This document shows positions 1 through 5,545 of a stretch of 5,545 nt of DNA, in pieces. The stretch's first letter is position 1. Each line of letters opens with the position of its first letter. This stretch comes from RBG-16-66-20 sp049651845 (GTDB lineage: Bacteria; Pseudomonadota; Gammaproteobacteria; Burkholderiales; SG8-39), in contig JBASCW010000138.1 in NCBI GenBank assembly GCA_049651845.1, forward strand, positions 1-5,545, given 5' to 3'. The notes beneath the pieces were generated by a model. The model ran no database searches. It was not told the DNA's origin and was given only the letters and a program-made list of their open reading frames with translations. A program made the position numbers and the translations under genes.

Positions 1-900
1 GCGGGGTTCGCCGCGCTCGGGCTGGCGGGCGCGGCGCTGCAGTGGGTGCCGTGGACCGCGCCGCTCAACGCCCCGCTCAGCGTGAGCCTCGTGCAGGGCA
101 ACGTGCCGCAGGACCTGAAATTCGACCCGGCGCGCTACGAGCGCACGCTCGCCACCTACGAGCGGCTGGTGGAGGCGAGCCGCGCGCGTCTCATCGTGCT
201 GCCGGAAACCGCGCTGCCGCGCTTCCTCGACCTCGTCGACCCGGTCTACCTGCTGCGCCTGCAGGGTCGCGCGGCGCGCAACGGCGGCGACCTGCTGCTC
301 GGCGTCCCGCGGCGCAACGCGAAGGGCGAGTACTTCAACAGCGTGGTGAGCCTCGGCCTCGCGCCGCGCGCCTTCTACGACAAGTCGCACCTGGTGCCGT
401 TCGGCGAATTCGTGCCGCCGGGGTTCGGCGCGATCGTGCGCGAATGGCTGCACATCCCGATGGCGGATTTCTCGCGCGGCAGCCGCCTGCCGGTGCCGAT
501 CCCGGCCGCGGGCGAGAAGATCGCGGTCAACATCTGCTACGAGGATGCCTACGGCGCGGAGATCCTGCGCCAGCTGCCCGAGGCGACGCTGCTGGTCAAC
601 GTGTCGAATGTCGCCTGGTTCGGCGATTCGCTCGCGCCCGGGCAGCACCTGCAGATCGCGCGCATGCGCGCGCTCGAGACCGGCCGCATGCATCTCACCG
701 TCGCCAACACCGGCATCACCGCGGTGATCGGCGCCGACGGCGCGGTGGTCGCCCGGCTGCCGCAGTTCGCCGAGGGCCGGCTCGATGCGAGCGCGCAGGG
801 ACGCGCGGGCCTCACGCCGTACGTAGCGTTCGCCGACGGGCCGGCGCTCGCGCTCTGCCTGCTGCTTCTGCTCTTCGCCTGGCGCGCGCGCAGCCGCTAG
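1..900 (+). CDS. lnt: Apolipoprotein N-acyltransferase, C-terminal part (5' end outside window)
   Basis: This enzyme N-acylates the N-terminal diacylglyceryl-cysteine of lipoproteins in the inner membrane, the last step of lipoprotein maturation. The frame is open from base 1 and encodes 299 residues before TAG at 898-900. The first ~20 residues look like the last transmembrane helix before the periplasmic nitrilase-fold domain, which begins near SVSLVQGNVPQDLKFD. The catalytic triad is visible: Glu in LPETALPRF (205-207), Lys in YDKSHLVPFGEFVP (382-384) and Cys in NICYEDAYG (535-537). They correspond to E267, K335 and C387 of the E. coli enzyme, so about 200 N-terminal residues (the membrane helices) are missing. 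A C-terminal hydrophobic helix (LALCLLLLLFAW) and an Arg-rich tail end the protein, as usual in the family. The GTG at 46 is internal, not the real start. The gene lies 25 nt upstream of glyQ. Confidence 0.96.
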   Translation, partial: AGFAALGLAGAALQWVPWTAPLNAPLSVSLVQGNVPQDLKFDPARYERTLATYERLVEASRARLIVLPETALPRFLDLVDPVYLLRLQGRAARNGGDLLLGVPRRNAKGEYFNSVVSLGLAPRAFYDKSHLVPFGEFVPPGFGAIVREWLHIPMADFSRGSRLPVPIPAAGEKIAVNICYEDAYGAEILRQLPEATLLVNVSNVAWFGDSLAPGQHLQIARMRALETGRMHLTVANTGITAVIGADGAVVARLPQFAEGRLDASAQGRAGLTPYVAFADGPALALCLLLLLFAWRARSR

Positions 901-903
901 AAT
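898..903 (+). promoter_or_regulatory. Possible -10 box at the lnt stop codon, ahead of glyQ
   Basis: TAGAAT matches the sigma-70 consensus TATAAT at five of six positions and includes the lnt stop codon. It sits 22 nt before the glyQ ATG, so a start site near 910 would leave only a short leader. The best -35 candidate at the right distance (TTCGCC, 874-879, 18-nt spacer) is poor. This is inference from one hexamer in a GC-rich setting; glyQ may simply be co-transcribed with lnt. Confidence 0.22.
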
Positions 904-925
904 TCAGGCCGCGCTTCCCCCGCCG

Positions 926-1794
<869 letters not shown>

Positions 1795-1798
<4 letters not shown>

Positions 1799-3840
1799 TC
1801 GAAGCGACGCTGCTGGTCGAGCTGCTGACCGAAGAGCTGCCGCCGAGGTCTTTGCGTCAACTCAGCGAGGTGTTTGCTGAGCAGGTGACCTCGGAAATCA
1901 TCAAGCATCGCCTAAAAGATCATGATCCTAAGAAGCGCGTATTTGCGACGCCGAGGCGATTGGCGGTTTCGATTGAGCATGTTCGTACTTCAGGATCGGA
2001 TTCTGAAAACTCTGTTGACGGCCCGGTTAGCGCGAACGCCAAGGCTGTCGAGGGATTCGCGAGGAAGCATGGCATCGCGGTGGACGCACTTCAACGTCGT
2101 CAAACACCCAAGGGTGAGATCGTTGTCGCCAAGGTGAAGCTTTCTGGAGTGAAGTTGGAAGCTGTTCTTGCAGAAATTGTCGAAACGGCACTGAAGAAGC
2201 TCCCCATACCGAAAGTGATGCGCTGGGGTTCGGGTGAAGCGCAGTTCGTGCGGCCTGTGCACGGGCTGGTGATGCTGCACGGGACGAAAGTCGTGCCCGG
2301 CGAAGTCCTCGGCCTCAAGTCCGGGAACAAGACGCGCGGCCACCGCTTCATCGGCAAGAGCGAGATCGCGCTTGCGAGCGCAGACGAGTACGAGAGGAAG
2401 CTGCTCGACGAGGGCAGGGTCGTCGTCGATTTCGACCAGCGGCGCGCTCAGATTGAAAAGCTTTTGAACGAAAAGTCCGAGGAGCAAAAGGCGAACCTGG
2501 GCGAGTACCAGGCGCTGCTCGACGAAGTCACGGCGCTGGTTGAGTTTCCGAGCGTCTACGTGGGCGAGTTCGACAGGACTTTCCTCTCCGTGCCGCAGGA
2601 GTGCCTGATCCTGACGATGCGGCAGAACCAGAAGTACTTCCCGCTGTTCGACGGCGCGGGCAAGCTCGCGGGCAGGTTCCTGATCGTCTCCAACATGCAG
2701 GTGGCGGACGCGCGCCACATCGTCGGCGGCAACCAGCGCGTGGTGCGGCCGCGGCTGGAGGACGCGCGTTTCTTCTACGACCAGGATCGCAAGGTTCGAC
2801 TTGATAGTCGGATTGAGAAGCTTGCTGGCGTTGTCTATCACAACAAACTCGGGACGCTGCGGGATAGAGTCGGTCGCGTTCGGACGCTCGCCGGCAAGAT
2901 CGCCGTGGTCCTGAAAGCAGATGTCGTCTTGGCTGAGCGAGCCGCTGAGCTTGCAAAGGCGGATCTACTCACCGGCATGGTGGGCGAGTTCCCGGAGCTG
3001 CAGGGCGTGATGGGCCGCTACTACGCGCTGCACGACCAGGAGCCCGCTGCGGTCGCCGACGCGATCGAGGCGCACTACCGGCCGCGCTTCGCCGGGGACC
3101 GGCTGCCCGAGGGCAACGTCGCCTGCGCGGTGGCGCTCGCCGACAAGCTCGATGCGATCGCCGGCCTGTTCAGCATCGGCCAGCAGCCCACCGGCGACAA
3201 GGACCCCTTCGGGCTGCGCCGCGCCGCGCTCGGCGTGGTGCGCATCCTCGTCGAGCACCGCCTGCACCTGTCGCTCGCGGAGCTTGCCAAGGCGGCGCTC
3301 GAGCCCTTCAAGGGCAAGGCGCTGCCCGAGTTCGTCCAGTTCGTCTACGACCGCTTTGCCGGCTATCTCAAGGAGCTCGGCTTCTCGACGCTGCAGATCG
3401 ATTCGGTTCTGAGCATGAACCCCACCAGCCTCGCGGTGGTGCTGGAGCAACTGGCAGCCGTGAAGGCCTTTCAAGCGCTTCCCGAGGCCGAAAGCCTTGC
3501 CACGGCGAACAAGCGGATCGTGAACATCCTCAAGCAGGCCGAGTCGAAGGGCGAGTCGTTCGCCAACGCGGAGCCCGGTGAGCTCAAGGAGCCTGCCGAG
3601 CGCGCATTGCGCGAGGCGGTGCGTTCCGTGTCGGAGAAAGCCGGGGCTCTCTATGAGAAGGGCGATTACACCGGTTACCTGAAGAGTTTCGCGGTGCTGA
3701 AAGCGCCCGTGGATGCGTTCTTCGACAAGGTGATGGTAATGGTGGACGATGAGAAGCTGCGTCGTGGACGGCTAGCCCTGCTGCGCGACTTGCGAACGGC
3801 CATGAACCGCGTCGCCGACATTTCCAGGCTCGCGACATGA
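1795..3840 (+). CDS. glyS: Glycyl-tRNA synthetase beta subunit
   Basis: This is the beta subunit of the tetrameric glycyl-tRNA synthetase; it binds tRNA-Gly and is needed for charging by GlyQ. From GTG 1795 it has 681 residues, close to E. coli GlyS (689). The N terminus TLLVELLTEELPPRSL is the family signature. Other landmarks are MRWGSGEAQFVRPVHGLVML (from about residue 142), HNKLGTLRDRV (from 349), KADLLTGMVGEFPELQGVMG (from 388) in the HD-like region, ALADKLDAIAGLFSIGQQPTGDKDPFGLRRAA (to about 478), and a C-terminal DALR-type anticodon-binding helix region with FFDKVMVMVDDEKLRRGRLALL (642-663). The frame stays open upstream into glyQ, but only the GTG in the GTGA overlap gives the family N terminus. 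Composition is uneven: bases 1861-2220 are about 53% GC, while 3001-3120 are about 75%. The reading frame is intact and all landmarks are present, so the gene looks functional. Confidence 0.98.
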
Positions 3841-3866
3841 AGCTCGACGAAGGATCACTCGCTTGA
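3837..3866 (+). CDS. Possible 9-codon coupling ORF between glyS and gmhB
   Basis: An ATG at 3837 overlaps the glyS stop (ATGA) and opens a 9-residue frame, MKLDEGSLA. Its TGA at 3864-3866 overlaps the TTG start of gmhB (TTGA). Read literally, a ribosome could pass from glyS through this mini-ORF to gmhB by two stop/start overlaps. It may instead be a relic: its first three codons encode MKL, the same as gmhB, and a 9-nt repeat links the two starts. No protein function is suggested. Translation is unproven. Confidence 0.25.
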   Translation: MKLDEGSLA

Positions 3867-3872
3867 AGCTCG
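3838..3872 (+). repeat. 9-nt direct repeat flanking the glyS-gmhB junction
   Basis: TGAAGCTCG occurs at 3838-3846 and again at 3864-3872, 26 nt apart. The first copy follows A (ATGAAGCTCG) and the second follows T (TTGAAGCTCG), so each presents a possible start followed by Lys-Leu codons. The 26-nt offset is not a multiple of three, so the copies lie in different frames. It could be a short tandem duplication at the gmhB start, or chance. Confidence 0.5.
3849..3854 (+). promoter_or_regulatory. Shine-Dalgarno for gmhB, deciding the TTG start
   Basis: GAAGGA lies 8 nt before the TTG at 3863, a near-ideal spacing. It supports TTG as the gmhB start over the GTG at 3872, which would remove the residues before the first beta strand of the HAD fold. 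Confidence 0.65.
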
Positions 3873-4396
3873 TGATACTCGACCGTGACGGCACCATCAA
3901 CTACGACAGCGACCAGTACATCAAGTCGCCGGCGGAGTGGAAGCCGATCCCGGGCAGCCTCGAGGCGATCGCGCGCCTCACGCAGGGCGGCTGGCGCTGC
4001 GTGGTGGCGACCAACCAGGCGGGCATCGCGCGCGGCCTGTTCGACATGGCGACGCTGAACGCGATCCACGCCGAGATGCACCGCGCGGTCGCGCTGGCGG
4101 GCGGCCGCATCGACGCCATCTTCTTCTGCCCGCACGCGGCCGAGGCCAACTGCGAATGCCGCAAGCCCAAGCCGGGCCTGCTGCGCGAGATCGGCGCGCG
4201 CCTGGACGTGGAGCTCGCGGGCGTGCCGCTGGTCGGCGATGCGCTGCGCGACCTGCAGGCCGCGGCCGCGGTCGGCTGCAAGCCCTTCCTCGTGCTCACC
4301 GGCAAGGGCAAGAAGACGCGCGCGGACGGCGGCCTGCCGCCGGGCACCGAAGTGGTCGCCGATCTCGCGGCCGTCGCCGCACGCCTTGCGCCGTGA
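3863..4396 (+). CDS. gmhB: D-glycero-beta-D-manno-heptose-1,7-bisphosphate 7-phosphatase
   Basis: This cytoplasmic HAD-family phosphatase removes the 7-phosphate from heptose 1,7-bisphosphate on the route to ADP-heptose, the precursor of the LPS inner core. The 177 residues show all HAD motifs: motif I DRDGTIN with nucleophile Asp7 and general acid/base Asp9, motif II TNQ at 50-52, Lys in CRKPKPG (99-105), and motif IV GDALRD with Asp126 and Asp130. The zinc-binding loop CPHAAEANCEC supplies Cys89, His91, Cys97 and Cys99. This loop is shared with the HisB N-terminal phosphatase, but there is no HisB dehydratase domain, and length and context favour GmhB. Translation starts at TTG, supported by a good upstream Shine-Dalgarno and by MKLVILDRDG matching the expected N terminus. 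It lies 22 nt after glyS. Other heptose genes (hldE, gmhA, hldD) are not in the window. Confidence 0.93.
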   Translation: MKLVILDRDGTINYDSDQYIKSPAEWKPIPGSLEAIARLTQGGWRCVVATNQAGIARGLFDMATLNAIHAEMHRAVALAGGRIDAIFFCPHAAEANCECRKPKPGLLREIGARLDVELAGVPLVGDALRDLQAAAAVGCKPFLVLTGKGKKTRADGGLPPGTEVVADLAAVAARLAP

Positions 4397-4417
4397 CGCG
4401 GCCCTGACCGCGCAGTG

Positions 4418-5125
4418 ATGGTCGCCCTCCGCTCGGCCCTGTTCTGGCTGGCGCTCGTCCTGGTCACCCCGCCCTACGCGCTGCTCGCGCTCGCAAGCGC
4501 GCCGCTGCCGCGCATGGCGCGCTACCGCGTCATCTCTGGCTGGTCGCGGATCGTACTCTGGTGCCTGCGCCTCGTGTGCGGCGTGCGCTGGCGCGTCGAG
4601 GGGCGCGAGCACCTGCCCGCGACGCCCGCGGTGATCCTCGCCAAGCACCAGTCGGCCTGGGAGACGCTCGCCTTCCAGCAGATCTTCCCGCCGCAGGTGC
4701 ACGTGCTCAAGCGCGAGCTGCTCTGGCTGCCGTTCTTCGGCTGGGGCCTCGCGCTCATGAGCCCGATCCCGATCGACCGCGGCCGCGGCCTCTCGGCGCT
4801 GCGCCAGATCGCGCGCCGCGGCAAGCAGCGCCTGCAGCAGGGCTTCTGGGTGGTGGTGTTTCCCGAGGGCACGCGCGTGAAGCCCGGCGCGCGGCGCAAG
4901 TACCAGCTCGGCGGCGCCTGGCTGGCGGCAGCCGCGGCTGCGCCCGTGGTGCCGGTGGCGCACAATGCGGGTCGGCTCTGGCCGCGCAACTCGTTCCTCA
5001 AGCATCCGGGCGAGGTAACCGTGCGTATCGGGCCGCCGATCGACAGCAAGGGGCGCGCGCCCGAGGACATCAACGCACTGGCGGAAATGTGGATCGAGAC
5101 CCAGCAGCAGGCCCTGGACAGCTGA
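4418..5125 (+). CDS. plsC: 1-acyl-sn-glycerol-3-phosphate acyltransferase-like protein
   Basis: It probably transfers an acyl chain to lysophosphatidic acid, giving phosphatidic acid for membrane phospholipids, at the cytoplasmic face of the inner membrane. Using ATG 4418 it has 235 residues; GTG 4415 directly before it would add one. Numbering from the GTG, a hydrophobic N-terminal segment spans about 7-28 and a second weaker one about 42-55. Motif I is KHQSAWET, so His78 is followed after four residues by Glu83, where H-X4-D is usual. Motif II is SPIPIDRG (116-123), motif III FPEGTR (149-154) and motif IV VVPVAHNAG (178-186). The C terminus VTVRIGPPIDSKGR is typical. No clear Shine-Dalgarno is seen in the 21 bases after gmhB. 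The family assignment is firm. The exact substrate is less certain, since related acyltransferases use other lysophospholipids or lipid A-like acceptors and a genome may carry more than one plsC. Confidence 0.88.
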   Translation: MVALRSALFWLALVLVTPPYALLALASAPLPRMARYRVISGWSRIVLWCLRLVCGVRWRVEGREHLPATPAVILAKHQSAWETLAFQQIFPPQVHVLKRELLWLPFFGWGLALMSPIPIDRGRGLSALRQIARRGKQRLQQGFWVVVFPEGTRVKPGARRKYQLGGAWLAAAAAAPVVPVAHNAGRLWPRNSFLKHPGEVTVRIGPPIDSKGRAPEDINALAEMWIETQQQALDS

Positions 5126-5545
5126 CGCTGTTTGACGAACCGCCGCATGCCGAGGACGCGCCGCGGCGGAGCGCGCTGCTCGGTGGCCGCGCGCTCGAAT
5201 TCCGCTTCCGGCGCCGGCGGCGGCGCACCATCGGCCTGCGCGTGGACGAGCATGGCCTGTCGGTTGCGGCGCCGCTGCGCGCGCCCTGGCGCGAGATCGA
5301 AGGCTTCCTGCGCGACAAGGCCGCCTGGATCCTGGAGAAGCTCGACGAGCGCGCGGCGCTCGGCTCGCCGGTCACCATCTTCGGCGAGACGGGCGAGATT
5401 CTGCCGCTGCACGGCCGCGAGGTGACGCTGGCGGTCGTGCCGGGTGGCCGCGGCGTGGCGCTGGAAGGCGCCGAGTTGCGCGTCGCCCTGCCCCAGCCGC
5501 AGAACCGCGGCGCGGTGCGCCGGCTGCTGCTCGCCTGGCTGAAGG
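5089..5545 (+). CDS. M48/YgjP-type (DUF45) metallopeptidase, N-terminal part (3' end outside window)
   Basis: An open frame runs to the window end and encodes a protein resembling the YgjP/DUF45 zinc metallopeptidase-like family. The visible part has QLTLFDEPP near the N terminus, a basic stretch RFRRRRRRTIGLRVDEHGL, then SVAAPLRAPWREIEGFLRDK and AAWILEKLDE. This order (basic strand, L-R-V-x-x-x-G-L, A-P, I-x-x-F-L, K-x-x-W-I) is characteristic of the family. The expected HExxH zinc motif would be beyond base 5545, so activity cannot be judged. The start is uncertain. GTG 5089 is the nearest canonical start and overlaps plsC by 37 nt. No ATG, GTG or TTG lies in frame between it and the conserved region, but CTG 5122 sits in a CTGA overlap with the plsC stop. 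The cellular role of the family is poorly known; the neighbourhood matches that remembered for Betaproteobacteria. Confidence 0.8.
   Translation, partial: MDRDPAAGPGQLTLFDEPPHAEDAPRRSALLGGRALEFRFRRRRRRTIGLRVDEHGLSVAAPLRAPWREIEGFLRDKAAWILEKLDERAALGSPVTIFGETGEILPLHGREVTLAVVPGGRGVALEGAELRVALPQPQNRGAVRRLLLAWLK

Noticed and set aside
1990..2841. 283-codon minus-strand open frame opposite glyS
   Set aside because: It is antisense to a firmly identified GlyS and shows no family motifs; it follows from GC-skewed codon positions.
4397..4417. Possible terminator or promoter between gmhB and plsC
   Set aside because: The gap is only about 20 bases, with no stem followed by a T run and no convincing -10 box; it looks like an ordinary operon junction.
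3584..5005. 473-codon open frame on the minus strand opposite the glyS end, gmhB and plsC
   Set aside because: It runs antisense to three well-supported genes. Its product is low-complexity, rich in Arg, Ala and His, and has no recognisable domain. Such long shadows are expected at this GC content.
5132..5425. 97-codon plus-strand frame after plsC
   Set aside because: It is Ser/Arg/Ala-rich shadow sequence. The frame shifted from it gives recognisable DUF45/YgjP-like sequence to the window end.

Overview
This window is a compact, all-plus-strand block of housekeeping genes with no intergenic gap longer than about 25 bases. Base composition is high in GC (about 70-77% in typical lines). The order is lnt (3' part) - glyQ - glyS - gmhB - plsC - M48/YgjP-type metallopeptidase (5' part). 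From memory this order matches the conserved neighbourhood of Betaproteobacteria (Burkholderia/Ralstonia/Bordetella-like genomes). The protein sequences, above all GmhB and the PlsC homologue, also look betaproteobacterial. I cannot name a genus.

Layout: 1-900 is the C-terminal nitrilase domain of apolipoprotein N-acyltransferase, cut by the window start. 926-1798 and 1795-3840 are the alpha and beta subunits of the bacterial (alpha2beta2) glycyl-tRNA synthetase, joined by a GTGA stop/start overlap. 3863-4396 is the heptose bisphosphate phosphatase GmhB, starting at TTG behind a good Shine-Dalgarno. 4418-5125 is a lysophosphatidate acyltransferase-like protein. From about 5089 to the window end is the N-terminal part of a YgjP-like metallopeptidase whose HExxH catalytic motif would lie beyond the window.

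The genes combine envelope building (lipoprotein acylation, LPS inner-core heptose, phospholipid synthesis) with one aminoacyl-tRNA synthetase. Tight spacing suggests one transcript, possibly with an added weak promoter at the lnt/glyQ junction. I see no mobile element, CRISPR array, tRNA, rRNA, riboswitch or intrinsic terminator, and no convincing new system.

The points worth a second look are small-scale. glyS has patches of clearly lower GC and different codon use inside a very high-GC operon. The glyS-gmhB junction holds a possible 9-codon coupling ORF flanked by a 9-nt direct repeat. NTGA stop/start overlaps recur along the operon, including a possible non-canonical CTG start. The acyltransferase has Glu where motif I usually has Asp.
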